Notes: generated by a model not told the origin, from the letters alone. DNA of 64,000 nucleotides from Anastrepha obliqua (GCF_027943255.1 NC_072897.1:57188406-57252405), one strand, 5' to 3'. Positions 32,611 to 43,618 are shown, counted from the first letter of the stretch. Program-made: numbers and translations.

Positions 32611-35600
32611 TCTTCTTCTTCTTCTTAATTGGCGCGATAACCGCTTACGCGATTTTGGCCGAGCTTAATAAAGCGCGCCAGTCGTTTCTTTCTCGTGCTA
32701 ACCGGCGCCAATTGGACACACCAAGTGAAGCCAAGTCCTTCTCCACCTGATTTTTCCAACGCAGAGGAGGCCTTCCTCTTCCTCTGCTACCACCAGCTGG
32801 TACCGCATCGAATACTTTCAAAGCCGGAGCGTTTGTATCCATTCGGACGACATGACCCAGCCAACGTAGCCGCTGGATCTTTATTCGCTGCGCTATGTCT
32901 ATGCCGTCGTAAAGCTCATACAGCTCATCGTTCCATCGTCTGCGATATTCGCCGTTGCCAACGTGCAAAGGTCCAAAAATCTTACGCAGAATCTTTCTCT
33001 CGAACACTCCAAGCGTCGCTTCATCGGATGTTGTCATCGTCCAAGCTTCTGCGCCATACGTCAGGACGGGCATGATGAGAGTCTTGTAGAGTGTTAGTTT
33101 TGTTCGTCGAGAGAGGACTTTACTGCTCAGTTGCCTACTTAGTCCAAAGTAGCACTTGTTGGCAAGAGAGATTCTACGTTGGATTTCAAGGCTGACATTG
33201 TTATCGGTGTTAATGCTGGTTCCCAAATACACGAAGTCTTTTACAACCTCAAAATTATAACTGTCTACAGTGACGTGGGTGCCGATACGCGAGTGCGCCG
33301 ACTGTTTGTTTGAAGACAGGAGGTACTTCGTTTTGTCCTCGTTCACCACCAGACCCATTCGCTTTGCCTCCTTATCCAGTTTGGAGAAGGCAGAACTAAC
33401 AGTGCGGTTGTTAAGGCCGATGATATCGATATCATCGGCATACGCCAACAATTGTACGCTCTTATAAAATATTGTGCCTGAGCGATTAAGTTCTGCGGCT
33501 CGTACGATGCTCTCCAACATCAGGTTAAAGAAGTCACACGACAGTGAGTCACCCTGTCTGAAACCTCGTTTGGTATCAAACGGCTCGGAGAGGTCCTTCC
33601 CAATTCTGACGGCGCTGCTGGTGTTGAGCAACGTCATCTTGCATAGCCGTATTAGCTTTACGGGGATACCAAATTCAGACATCGCGGCATACAGATAACT
33701 CCTTTTCGTACTGTCGAATGCAGCTTTGAAATCGACGAAAAGATGGTGTGTGTCGATTCTCCTTTCGTGGGTCTTTTCCAAGATTTGGCGTATTGTGAAT
33801 ATTTGGTCGATGGTAGACTTTCCAGGTCTGAAGCCACACTGATAAGGTCCAATCAGTTGGTTGACGGTGGGCTTCAGCCTTTCACACAATACGCTCGCTA
33901 GAACCTTATAGGCGATATTTAGAAGACTAATCCCGCGGTAATTGGCACAAATTGCAGGATCGCCCTTCTTATGAATTGGGCAGAGCACACTTAAATTCCA
34001 ATCGTCAGGCATGCTTTCACCCGACCATATTTTGCATAGGAGCTGATGCATGCACCTTACCAGCTCTTCGCCGCCATGTTTGAATAGCTCAGCCGGGAGT
34101 CCGTCGGCGCCCGCGGCTTTGTTGTTCTTTAGGCGCGTTATCGCTATTCTCACCTCGTCATGATCGGGTAACGGAACTACAATTCCGTCGTCATCGATTG
34201 GGGTATCGGGATCTTCACATTCTCTATGACATGCGCAGCTGTCACTGTTTAACAGGTTCGAGAAGTGTTCCCTCCATAATTTAAGATTGCTCTGTACGTC
34301 AGTCACCAGATCGCCGTCTTTGTTCTTACAGGAAAACGCCCCGGTCTTAAAACCTTCTGTAAGCCGCCGAACTTTCTGGTAGAATTTTCGGGCGTTGTTC
34401 CTATTGGCCAGCATCTCAAGCTCCTCGCACTCACGTATTTCGGCCTCTCGTTTTTTCTGTCGGATAATACTTCTCTCTTCCTTTTTCAGCTCTCTGTAGC
34501 GATCCCACATGGCTCGCGTTGCGCCCGATCGCAGCGTGGCTCTATAGACGGCATCTTTTCTTTCGGCGGCAGCATGACACTCCTCGTCGTACCAATTGTT
34601 TTTTCGGGCTCGCCGGAATCCGATTTCTTCTTCGGCGGCGGTACGTAGGGAACGAGAAATGTTGCTCCATTGCTCGCGTATGCCGATTTGTTGGGCAGTG
34701 CTTTCGGAGAGCAGGAGTGAGAGTCGAGTGGCGAATCTTCTGGCTGTCTGTTGTGATTGCAGCTTTTCGATGTCGAACATTCTTTGCGTAGGTAGATGCA
34801 CGTTTTTTGCTGCACAGAGGCGGGTGCGCAGTTTGGCTGCAACAAGGTAATGATCCGAGTCGTTGTTGGGTCCTCGGATCGTACGTACATCTAATACACT
34901 AGAAGCGTGTCTTCCATCTATCACAACATGATCGATCTGGTTTCGCGTTTTTCGATCAGGAGACAGCCAGGTAGCTTGGTGGATTTTCTTATGCTGGAAT
35001 CTGGTGCTGCAGACTACCATGTTTCGGGCACCGGCGAAGTCAATCAGCCTCTGTCCGTTACCGGATGTTTCGTTGTGCAGGCTGAATTTTCCGACTGTGA
35101 GACCAAAAATTCCCTCCTTGCCCACCCTGGCGTTGAAGTCGCCAAGCACGATTTGTATGCCGTGGCGGGGGCAGCGCTCATAGGAACGTTCCAGGCGCTC
35201 ATAGAAGGAATCTTTGGTCGCATCGTCCTTCTCTTCCGTCGGGGCGTGGGCGCAAATTAGCGATATGTTGAAAAATCTGACTTTGATGCGGATTGTTGCG
35301 AGACGCTCGTCCACCGGAGTGAACGACAGTACTTGGCGACGAAGTCTCTCTCCCACAACAAATCCGACACCGAATTTGCGCTCCTTTACATGGCAGCTGT
35401 AGTAGACGTCGCAAGGTCCTATGGTTTTCTTTCCTTGCCCCGTCCATCGCATCTCTTGAATGGCAGTGATGTCAGCCTTTACTCTCACGAGGACATCAAC
35501 CAGCCGGGCAGAGGCACCTTCCCCATTAAGGGACCGGACATTCCAGGTGCATGCCCTCAAATCATATTCCTTATTTCGTTTGCAGGGGTCGTCATCAGTA

Positions 35601-35886
35601 AAGGCAGTTCTCATCCGAGGCTTTTTTAATCTTTTCATTGGGGGGATTTTTTAGTGGCGGGTCCCAAACCCAGCGCACAACCAGCTATCCTGGAATGTTT
35701 CGCCTTCTCACGTTAGCTCACTCCCGAACTGGTGTTCGGAAGCTAACCAGAGGATACGTGGGCTAATCCCGGACGTTGTGAGCTGCTTGAACCATATGTA
35801 GAAGAATCGTCCTGGCCACTCCCAAGTGAATGGCGATCAGTAACTTTCCCCACTTGCGTGGACTTCTACACATGGAACCATCCTCC
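32611..35886 (-). mobile_element. RTE-clade non-LTR retrotransposon, apparently full length (3276 bp)
   Basis: It is flanked by a perfect 13-bp duplication AAACTCCACTTCT (32598-32610 and 35887-35899). On the minus strand it has a 248-bp 5' untranslated region, one 997-codon ORF and a very short 3' tail ending in GAA repeats. These are typical of RTE elements, which have short 3' tails of simple repeats rather than poly(A). The clean duplication and open ORF suggest a recent insertion, the youngest layer of the nest at this site. Confidence 0.93.
32645..35638 (-). CDS. RTE endonuclease-reverse transcriptase (997 residues, intact)
   Basis: One ORF encodes the enzyme for target-primed reverse transcription. 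The APE-type endonuclease covers residues 26-270, with TWNVRSLN (31-38), QEMRW (61-65), GDFNARVG (166-173), IDHVVIDG (235-242) and SDHYLVA (261-267). RT spans about 490-800, with the motif around NYRGISLLN (566-574), motif A VDFKAAFDS (D636), RQGDSLS and YADD (733-736). The C-terminal region includes LTYGAEAWT and GRGRPPLRW. No missing catalytic residue was seen. Proteins of this kind are often misannotated in databases as craniofacial development protein 2-like. The first ATG of the frame was chosen; 248 bp of leader precede it. Confidence 0.93.
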   Translation of the reverse strand: MKRLKKPRMRTAFTDDDPCKRNKEYDLRACTWNVRSLNGEGASARLVDVLVRVKADITAIQEMRWTGQGKKTIGPCDVYYSCHVKERKFGVGFVVGERLRRQVLSFTPVDERLATIRIKVRFFNISLICAHAPTEEKDDATKDSFYERLERSYERCPRHGIQIVLGDFNARVGKEGIFGLTVGKFSLHNETSGNGQRLIDFAGARNMVVCSTRFQHKKIHQATWLSPDRKTRNQIDHVVIDGRHASSVLDVRTIRGPNNDSDHYLVAAKLRTRLCAAKNVHLPTQRMFDIEKLQSQQTARRFATRLSLLLSESTAQQIGIREQWSNISRSLRTAAEEEIGFRRARKNNWYDEECHAAAERKDAVYRATLRSGATRAMWDRYRELKKEERSIIRQKKREAEIRECEELEMLANRNNARKFYQKVRRLTEGFKTGAFSCKNKDGDLVTDVQSNLKLWREHFSNLLNSDSCACHRECEDPDTPIDDDGIVVPLPDHDEVRIAITRLKNNKAAGADGLPAELFKHGGEELVRCMHQLLCKIWSGESMPDDWNLSVLCPIHKKGDPAICANYRGISLLNIAYKVLASVLCERLKPTVNQLIGPYQCGFRPGKSTIDQIFTIRQILEKTHERRIDTHHLFVDFKAAFDSTKRSYLYAAMSEFGIPVKLIRLCKMTLLNTSSAVRIGKDLSEPFDTKRGFRQGDSLSCDFFNLMLESIVRAAELNRSGTIFYKSVQLLAYADDIDIIGLNNRTVSSAFSKLDKEAKRMGLVVNEDKTKYLLSSNKQSAHSRIGTHVTVDSYNFEVVKDFVYLGTSINTDNNVSLEIQRRISLANKCYFGLSRQLSSKVLSRRTKLTLYKTLIMPVLTYGAEAWTMTTSDEATLGVFERKILRKIFGPLHVGNGEYRRRWNDELYELYDGIDIAQRIKIQRLRWLGHVVRMDTNAPALKVFDAVPAGGSRGRGRPPLRWKNQVEKDLASLGVSNWRRLARERNDWRALLSSAKIA

Positions 35887-38412
35887 AAACTCCACTTCTA
35901 CAGTCCTAAAATTGGCATTAAAAAATTCATATCTGCAAAATAAAAATTTATACATAAAAAGTTGATCGTTCACTAAGAGGCGACATCAATTACGAACAAT
36001 TTAAAAAAAAAATTATAAAAATCGGTTGAATACTTTTTTTGCAATCGCGTCCACCGCAAAAGCATTTTTGGAAAAACACGTTTTTGAGATAATCGCGTTT
36101 AAAGTTTCAAGCGCCGCATGAGGCCGTACGCTCAGGACGTGACGACGCACAATTTAAAACGCTGTAACTTTCGATCTATTGCTCAGATCTCTATGAAATT
36201 TTTGGAAAATGTTCTCAAGGGATTGTACATTACGATAAAGAAATAAAATTTATTTTGATTTTTTTGAAAAACACAAGGTATATAACCCCTTAAGCCTAAC
36301 TATAGATAGAAATCTTATCTCTGCGTTACAACATGCCTACACGAAAGGGAAATCGGTAGAGACGGCTCTACATAACCTTATTTACACGGCAGAGAGTTCA
36401 CTGCACAAACAGGAATTTACTTTAGCCGCTTTCCTTGATTGATATTGAAGGGGCCTTTAATAATGTCGAAGGGGGGGCAATTACTGCAGCACTCACTGAT
36501 CTTGGGGTAGAACCGGGCTTGGTAGGCTTCATTGGCAAAATGCTAAATAGCAGAATCATTGAAGCGGAACTAGGAGAATCGGTGCTCAGGAGATTGGTAA
36601 GTAGAGGTACACCGCAAGGCGGAGTCCTCTCACCGTTTCTATGGAACGCAGTTGTAAATAAACTTCTGTTAATACTGGAATCGGTGGGCTGTAAAGTGAT
36701 AGCTTACGCCGATGATGTTGTCATTGCTGTCTCTGGTAAATTTGTATCTACATTAAGAGACCTAATACAAAATGCTCTAGAAATACTTTCTAGGTGGGCA
36801 GGAAAGTGTGGCCTAGGAGTCAACCCAGACAAAACACAACTTATATTGTTCACTAGGAAACACAAAATCCCCCAACTAAGTCCAATTATGCTCAAGGGGG
36901 AAGCTCTTGTGATTTCGGAAGAAACCAAGTACTTGGGACTAATCATAGATAGGAAACTGACTTGGAAGTCAAACATCTTAGAAAGAGTCAGGAAAGCGAA
37001 CCTAGCTTTTTATGCCTGTGAGAGAGCTTTAGGTAAGACCTGGGGAATTAAACCTAAGGTTGCTCATTGGCTTTACACTGCTGTCGTCAGACCCATTCTT
37101 CTATATGGAAATGTTGTCTGGTGGTGTGCTATGCAGAAAAAAACCTATTCTAATTTATTGAATAAGGTGCAGAGATCAGCGGAACTAGCAATATGTGGCG
37201 TCATGAAAACCACGCCATCCATGGCTTTGGATATCATACTACATCTGCCACCCCTAGATCTCTTCTGCAAATACTTAGCGGCCTGCTCCGCTGTAAGGCT
37301 CAAAGCGAGCTCACAATGGAAGACTGTCGGACAGGGACATTCAACCATCTTAGACTCCTACACGGATATACCCAGTGGCTGCGATTATCATCCTCCCATT
37401 CTCTGCTTCGAAAGGAATTTCCTAATGAAAATCCCTTCTAGACTGGAATGGTCTGAAGAAGATCCAACACCCAACATACCCGTTAAGATCTACACGGACG
37501 GGTCTAAAATGGATACCGGTGTAGGATGAGGGTTATTTTGCGAAGAGCTTTCTATTGGTGAATCCTTTAAACTACCGGATCATTGTAGTGTTTTTCAAGC
37601 GGAAATAAACGCTATTCATGAAGCCTTAAAATGGCTAAAGATAAACAGAATATCATCAACGGATATCTGCATTCTATCAGACAGCCAAGCTGCCCTACGA
37701 GCCCTGGATGCATTCCAAACAACATCAAGGAGTGTCTTACGTTGTCGCCAATCTCTAAATGAGATGGCCAAACAATATCGTATAATCTTGTGCTGGGTTC
37801 CAGGCCACAGAGATATACCAGGGAATTGTAGGGCAGACCAACTTGCAAGAGAAGGTACCTGTTTGCCAGATATAAGTAATTTTATGGAGATACCTCTCGC
37901 AACTTGTAAGCTTCTCATTAAGGACGCATTAATCAGGTCTACAAATCAGAGATGGATTAGCGTTAACACCTGTGAAATTGCTAGGCAAACATGGCCAAGG
38001 CTAAATTTACGTCTGTCCAAGAGCATTATAACACTGAATAGGCTTCAAATCAGGACCTTAGTAGGGGCCCTCACAGGACATTGTCTCATAGGAAATCATG
38101 CAAAGAGATTAGGCGTTTACACGCATGATTTCTGTCGTAGCTGCAGAAATGAGGAGGAGTTGGAAACAATTCAACACCTTTTTTGCACATGCCCAGCTTT
38201 AGCCAGAAGCAGGAACCGATTTTTAAAATCCTACTTCTTAACGAATATAGATAATCTATACATTTTAGGTATCAACAACCTTTTACGCTTTGTCAAAAGC
38301 TCAGGATGGTTTAATATGGAGCGGGAAATGTAGCTCAGCCCCCGCGGCTTCACAACGGACCCATTTCGTGGTCTAAGTGGCATCGTTGTCTCTATGTGCG
38401 ATGCCGCTGCCA

Positions 38413-38431
38413 AACCTAACCTAACCTAACC
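38413..38431 (+). repeat. CCTAA-repeat 3' tail of the I/LOA-like element
   Basis: The element ends in about four copies of CCTAA directly before its target duplication. The repeat is the complement of the TTAGG insect telomere unit, but here it is simply the tail of the retroelement. Confidence 0.8.
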
Positions 38432-39053
38432 TATTCGCGTCGCGCGCATACATATCTACGTACGTAGACATCACAAACCGTTTGTTCACAACGCAGGCGC
38501 TCTGCATATTTATCCTCCCCACGTGACTCGCCATCAATTCTCGGCGCAAATTTTTTTTTTCGGTTTTTTTAATGTAATCGTAAAAAAATTTGTAATACAT
38601 TTTATGTATCCGCTTTTCATTTCAAAAGTAACAAAATGGTGAAAAAATAAGCAGTCGAAGAAATAAACGCACCGCCTATTTTTCTTCGCCACATGTTAGA
38701 CTCTATTTCAATTCCCGGCGCAAACTTTTTTAATTAATTTTTTTTTTTTTTAATTCGTTTTCTTTTTTAATGTAATTGAAAAACAATTATGTAATAAATT
38801 TTACGTATTCGCTTATTATTTCAAAAATACGAAAATAGTAAAAATTTAATTGGTTTAATGTCGAGGTGAGAAATGTGTTGTGTGTTGAGGTGAAAGATGT
38901 GTGGTGTTTGTAATTTTTGTGTGGGGAAAAGTCAGTGAGGTGTCTATAAACTCGGTGTGCTAAATTTCCTTACTTCAAATCTTTCAAATCTCAATTGTAC
39001 TAAAAAAAGTTAACAGTAACATTTGCACCTTCTCATTGCATTAAAATTCTTTG
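38432..39053 (+). repeat. Dispersed repeat X, copy b, part 3 (right end)
   Basis: It resumes X after the I/LOA insertion and matches 18560-19178 directly and 61850-62470 in reverse. It includes the two 175-bp tandem units. Agreement stops after CATTAAAATTCTTTG at about 39053. Confidence 0.8.
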
Positions 39054-39741
39054 GCTGCATTGCAAAAGGCATTAGTTCGCGATTGCCTTCTGTGAGACAT
39101 TCGTGTATGAGTAATTTGCCTTCTGTTTTGAGTCCAGCATCGCAGAGTAATAGTGGCCGCTTTTTGGCTTTGCAATAATTAGCCACTGTTTTGAGTAATC
39201 TTGAGCGATCAGCAGAAGATGCTAATTTAGTTATAACAGCAGACGCAGTGGAGTTGCTCTGCTTACGCAGTCGAAAGGCGGAGGAAATTTGGGACGCTAG
39301 TATATTGAGAGTATGACACAGGCTACCAAAAATATTATTAATATTCTCAGCATTCCTTTGCGGCAAGCCGTTGATAATGAAATCGGTGGAGACGGCATGA
39401 TTTAGGCATTCATCCAGCTGAGTCTTCAGCAGTTGCCCATTCAGTTGAATTTGTGCTTCAGCTTTCCCCACACGTTCTTCCATTATTTTGATTGCTTTCC
39501 AAAGTTTCGCCATTTCAGCCGCTATTTCGCCAAACCGCTGCATTACTCGCTCTTCAGAAGTCTTCACTCGTTCGAAAATCTCTTGAATGATACTCCTTCT
39601 CTGCAACTCAAGTTGTTCCTCTATCCGCTCAAGCCAGAAAGGAGGTGGCGAGCACCCTTTTTTCTCCGCTTTGGTTAGAGTGCTCGCGCTGCTTTGCGGA
39701 GTGGATACCGTTTGGCGTGTAATTTTTCCTCTGGTGGTCAT
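39010..39741 (-). pseudogene. Non-LTR retrotransposon ORF1-like protein (243 residues, truncated)
   Basis: From the ATG at 39741: a short basic N terminus, a charged coiled-coil-like segment (about residues 35-115, rich in E, R, K and Q), then FIINGLPQRN and a folded region ending CDAGLKTEGKLLIHECLTEG. This order (coiled coil, RRM-like fold, C-terminal basic domain resembling baculovirus FP protein) is typical of ORF1 of insect CR1/Jockey-like elements, which bind RNA. The last 15 codons run into repeat X, so the native C terminus and ORF2 are missing. 39742-39990 may be its leader. Confidence 0.65.
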
Positions 39742-40929
39742 TTTTGCTGGTTTTAAATTCGCAAAAATTTCTTCTTTAGTTTGTTTTAGCGCACACTAAA
39801 TTATTTTCACGGCCACAGAATTAGAAAGTGATCAAAGAGATACGTATTCGCAAAAAATATATATAAATAAGCTGGTCCCAAACACAAATAAATAGGAAAT
39901 AACTGCAGCGCACAAAAAACACGTCTACTCAGCTTGCATGTACAATATTATTGAATACTTAAAGGAAAATTCCAAGGTGAGGAAGTTGTCATTCCGACGA
40001 TCCCGTTTGAGTTTAAAATACTTCAATTTTCAATCCGTCTTGCTTTCGCCATGACCACAAGGCCATTCCTTGAAAGTTTGTGGTCTGAATCTTGAAAATT
40101 CATGTTTTTCCCAGGGAATTATATGTGGCATGTCCACAGGTCGGAAGATCATCTGAGTTGCTTGCTCTTGCACCTGACAATAAAACAGAAAATGTCGTGT
40201 ATCATAACGTTCTTAACTGAAGAGTGCAACCTATGCACCAAAATACATGGGCAGTAAAGAATCATTAAAATACTTCATTTTTTATTTATATTTCCTAATG
40301 AAAAATTGAACTTTATAAAAGCCAAAATCTGCTTACTTATCTAAGGCGGAACCAACTTCGCCGAGTCGAAGTATACATACATACATATGTGATATTTATT
40401 TGTAAAAAGAAACAATTTATTTCCTTTTTCAACACATTGCTTGGTTTTGAGGATATGTATACAGGTTTGCTGTTTTCTGTTAATATGGATACGTTTTTCT
40501 CCAATGAAGCGTTTCTCCACAATTCCTCAGAGTTCAATCACTGCATTGGTAAATAAAAGTTAAAAACTAAATAAATAAATATCTTAACAAATATAACAAA
40601 TAACAATTGAGTTCTTTCATGAATTTTCATTCCTACTATCATTACTGTTCTATCTATATATTTCAGTATTGTTTCTTCCACGAAAACTTCCTCAAATTTA
40701 TTTCTTAATCGTTTTTTTTCGACGAAGAAACAGACTCTCGCCGGGTTGTTATTCTTCCCTTATTTATTCTGTTAAGTTAATTTATTCTGTTAATTGTTAA
40801 ATTTTGTGCTTTAATTACTTCTTCTCTTTTCGGTGAGTTCGAGCATGCTCCATCGCTACTGTTTCTTGTTGGTTATTCGGATTAGTTAATTCAATCGTAA
40901 TCACCTTGGAACGTTAATAGTGAAGTGGT
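39742..40929. other. No recognisable feature
   Basis: This AT-rich sequence holds no convincing reading frame on either strand. The first 250 bases may be the leader of the ORF1-like fragment on the minus strand. The rest may belong to the 3' side of the mdg3-like remnant, but I see no LTR. Confidence 0.5.
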
Positions 40930-43110
40930 TTTAATGCCGTATAGGTAATGACCAAGGAATTTAAGGGCCCACACAATTGCCAAAAGTTCATGCCGCGTAA
41001 TTTTCCTTTGTTTTTGCTAACATTCGTGAAATAATTGGAATTGGCCGTCCGTTCTGGGATAAAACTGCGCCTGAAGCGCTAAAAGTAGCATCAGTTGTTA
41101 GGTCGAATGATATGTCATAATCAGGAAAAAAACTAATTATCTTCTGATGCCAAAATACCTTTTTTCACTTGAATGCTTGGATGGCTTCATCAACGAGCAC
41201 TGTTTTAGTGGGATTGGATTTGTAGCCACTTTCTGAGGAACTCGACCACTGTCTATAATAATGTTATTTTTTGTGATAAAATCTGTATTCTGGCTTTCTC
41301 TTGCTTCCTCAATACTCTGTCAATATGTTGGATATGTGACTTTTCGTCGTGTGAATAGATGATTATATCATATAACTTTGTGCAATGTTGTTCCTCAAAA
41401 TATCGCCAATGGTACAATGAAAGATTCTTGGCACATTATTCACAACGAATGGCATCCTGTTAAATTCAAAATTTGCTATTTGTTGAAACACAGAAATCCT
41501 TACTGGGATAACGCAACAGAGAAATTACCACTGGGACAACGCAACGCATTAGCGGTGCAGACACAGAATGATAGCAGTGCTCTGAGTTCATTATACTTAG
41601 CGGTAGGTCAGTTTCGTCGTTCGATTAGATGTCCTGCTAATCAGGAGCCAATACAAGAGTGCGTGCATAAAAAATGTAATTTTGGCACGACAAAAATCAC
41701 GCCACCACTCGTAGTAGCTGCAGCGAAAAATCACACCACCATACATCACCGTTTTGTTTTTCGTCTTCGTCACCCACCATTCTTCGTCATCGCCTACCTA
41801 CTGCTATTAATGCTTAGACACAATTCATTCCTCGATTGACCGCTCAACACACCTGATTTCATTCCTCGATTGACCGCTCAACGCATGGGATCGTTATAAT
41901 TAATTATAAAGATTTAATTTTATAAATTAAAATTAATAGAAATACATTGTAATAAAGTTTCAAATATTCAGAGCTAGAAAAACGCTTCTAGCTCCAACAC
42001 CATTTTTTTACTGAAAGCAGTTTTTCACGGTCGTTCTCTTCAAGGACTATCTGGTGAGCTCCAGATTTTAGATCTAAAGTGGTGAAACATTTTGAACTCC
42101 CTAGATTTGCTAGTATGGTAGATATATCCGGTAAAATCAATTACCATGTGAAGTTTTTGTTTATGGTGTTCATCTAATCCTTCTTATGATAGCATCATTT
42201 AGCAATGTTTAGATTTCCCTAAAACTAGGTATAGATAGATCGAGTGTAAATTGATTCTGTGGTGAAAATATCAGCCTTGAAAATAGTATTACTTTACATG
42301 TTTTTTTTAATCATACGTTCAATCTCATTTTCTGAATACCGAATACCTGCCCAATCATATTAAGTTTACTTGCTCACATGTGACGTAACTTAGTTTTTCC
42401 TTACCACCGTCGTAAAATAAATATTTGCTTTTACTTCTGTTAGGAAATCGTTTCACACTATACCATCTAAGGTTTTAAATAATTGGAAGGATATAAAAGG
42501 TCGATGCTTTGCTTAAAAGAAACACCTTACATTTTTGTTATGAGATAACACCCATTTATTGAATTAACCTTAAACTGCCTTTCAGCAGGAGTTATCCCTT
42601 TTAGAAAACTCTATTTACGAGCGCAATTTTTTGAGGTTCCTGTATCAATTAACAACTAAAGCTCCCGTCCACTAATGTCTTAGAAATTCGGTATTGGACT
42701 CGCTGCTCCGATCCGCTATAACTCCTTTAGATGGTTCTACACTCCAAGAGATTTGTTCTTTGCGTTGAATGTTATTGGTCACGTTACCGTTTATTTACAT
42801 ATTGACCCGATGGATTGTCCCTTTTTTAAGTCTGGTTGGATTGCTTTGTGCGTTGGAAGGCGGAGAGTCCAGGATCTGCGTAAATTGGGATAAGACTGTT
42901 CCTAGGTATCTTTTGAAACTTTCAATTGTTTGAAGGTTCTCGCGAAATCATGCCGCACACAATTGTTTTCTAAATCATGGGCTATAGCCAAAGCTGATGG
43001 TAAATCTTTTGGGTTGGAGAAATACGATTTGCAACACAACTTGAGATAAAATCTCTTAACGCGTTTTTCCTAGCCCGCTCATTGAGCGCAGCGACCAATT
43101 CCCTATTATT
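40930..43110 (-). pseudogene. pol: mdg3-like gypsy element remnant (gag, RT, RNase H pieces)
   Basis: Read on the minus strand, 42870-43110 gives a Gag-like piece (ELVAALNERARKNALRDFIS). 42010-42130 gives RT motif A (CFTTLDLKSGAHQIVLEEND), 41270-41475 gives FEFNRMPFVVNNVPRIFH and the region after the palm, and 40935-41130 gives RNase H (FDLTTDATFSASGAVLSQNG and LLAIVWALKFLGHYLYG). Frameshifts and stops are frequent and spacing is uneven, so it is old. A solo LTR splits the RT between motif A and the NRMPF block. No LTRs of the element itself were found. The subgroup name is by resemblance. Confidence 0.75.
41481..41999 (+). repeat. Probable solo LTR of a BEL/Pao-like element (519 bp)
   Basis: It starts TGTTGAAACAC and ends GCTCCAACA, with AATAAA about 45 bp before the end in plus orientation. 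The flanks CTATT and CCATT could be a 5-bp duplication with one change. Removing it brings the two halves of an RT domain together. The long plus-strand ORF here (41378-41839) has no similarity I recognise and is probably chance. Confidence 0.6.
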
Positions 43111-43209
43111 GCTATGTTATGTTATGGTCATGTGTAAGTTTTTTTTTATTATCCATTTATTTATTGTGGTCTGTTTAATAACATTTAACAATATTTATAC
43201 TTAAAACTA

Positions 43210-43618
43210 AGACTACTAGACTACAAGACATACATGGAAAGCATTCAGTGGGGCAACCATTCCTAAATTTTTGCTTTTTATCACATGAGATCTATTGTTG
43301 AGTTCCTTTTCAATGTGTTTGCCGTGACCGTAACTCTTATTTGACCAATTACTTAGAGTGTTCAGCCTTATTGCCACACTACGCGCGATATATTTTGCCT
43401 GCAGATCTACTGGCAGGAAGTTTAATGTCGCTTATAATGCTTTCGATGCTGTTATTGACTTCGCGCCAGCTATAAGAACAGATGCTAGTCTCTGAACCTT
43501 GTCGAGTTTTTTTTATTTTCACACCCTTCTCAAGGGCATCCCACCATATTACAATTTGCCAATGCTTTCTCGCCTGGCGTTTTGCTATCAGGCTTTCTTC
43601 AACTATACGAAATATCAC
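43210..43618 (-). pseudogene. Non-LTR RT C-terminal fragment
   Basis: The minus strand reads IVIWWDALEKGVKIKK, then across frame changes a VQR-like block, KLPADLQAKYIARSVAIRLN and NWSNKSYGHGKH. These match the thumb region after the YADD palm in I/R1/Jockey-type RTs. At least two frame changes are needed. The palm motif itself was not found. Confidence 0.65.

Larger units (their letters stand above)
32250..36289. mobile_element. piggyBac-like MITE (about 750 bp without its insert) hosting an RTE
   Basis: Perfect 18-bp inverted ends GGGGTTATATACCTTGTG are flanked by TTAA (32246-32249 and 36290-36293). Removing the element restores the I/LOA reading frame (EFHL joined to SLTIDRNL), which confirms the ends. 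No transposase is present. The two halves flank the RTE insertion and contain complementary stretches such as GCGGTGGACGCGATT near 32456 and AATCGCGTCCACCGC near 36043, so the MITE could fold on itself. Confidence 0.86.
30977..38333 (+). pseudogene. I/LOA-like ORF2: partial endonuclease, RT, RNase H, C-terminal Cys-His motif (interrupted)
   Basis: Part 1 (30977-32245) encodes the end of an APE endonuclease (GADVNAHHEIWG, and SFSDHRYISFEV with the catalytic His). A linker and the first RT blocks follow (FKSPDPDGIYPVELQ, FIPKAGK...LRPISLSSFLLK). After the nested MITE, part 2 resumes at 36294 with QHAYTKGKSVETALH. A 4-bp duplication near 36440 breaks motif A (FLD, then EGAFNNV). The palm motif YADDVVIAV is intact. 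RNase H has TDGS, then a TGA at 37527, QAEINAIHEAL and LSDSQAALRA. The end carries CRSC...H....C like other I/R1/LOA ORF2 proteins. The clade name is by motif impression. Confidence 0.83.
30961..38431 (+). mobile_element. I/LOA-like non-LTR retrotransposon, 5'-truncated, hosting two nested elements
   Basis: It is flanked by a 13-bp duplication TATTCGCGTCGCG (30948-30960 and 38432-38444). It ends in several CCTAA repeats. Its coding part covers the C-terminal half of an endonuclease, then RT and RNase H. The endonuclease N terminus and ORF1 are missing, the usual 5' truncation of target-primed insertion. A 14-bp direct repeat (ATGTGGCTATCTTC at 30961 and 30977) marks the 5' junction. A piggyBac-like MITE with an RTE inside occupies 32250-36289. 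Confidence 0.88.

Noticed and set aside
32645..35638. Possible host craniofacial development protein 2-like gene
   Set aside because: APE endonuclease and RT motifs, single ORF, simple-repeat tail and 13-bp duplication show it is an RTE retrotransposon.
32695..35654. Several plus-strand ORFs of 62-134 codons
   Set aside because: They are antisense shadows of the intact RTE ORF.
38413..38432. Possible interstitial telomere from CCTAA repeats
   Set aside because: The repeats end exactly at the target duplication of a non-LTR element and are only about four units long, so they are its 3' tail.
41378..41839. Plus-strand ORF of 153 codons
   Set aside because: It lies across the antisense of an old RT and the probable solo LTR, has no recognisable domain, and seems a chance frame.
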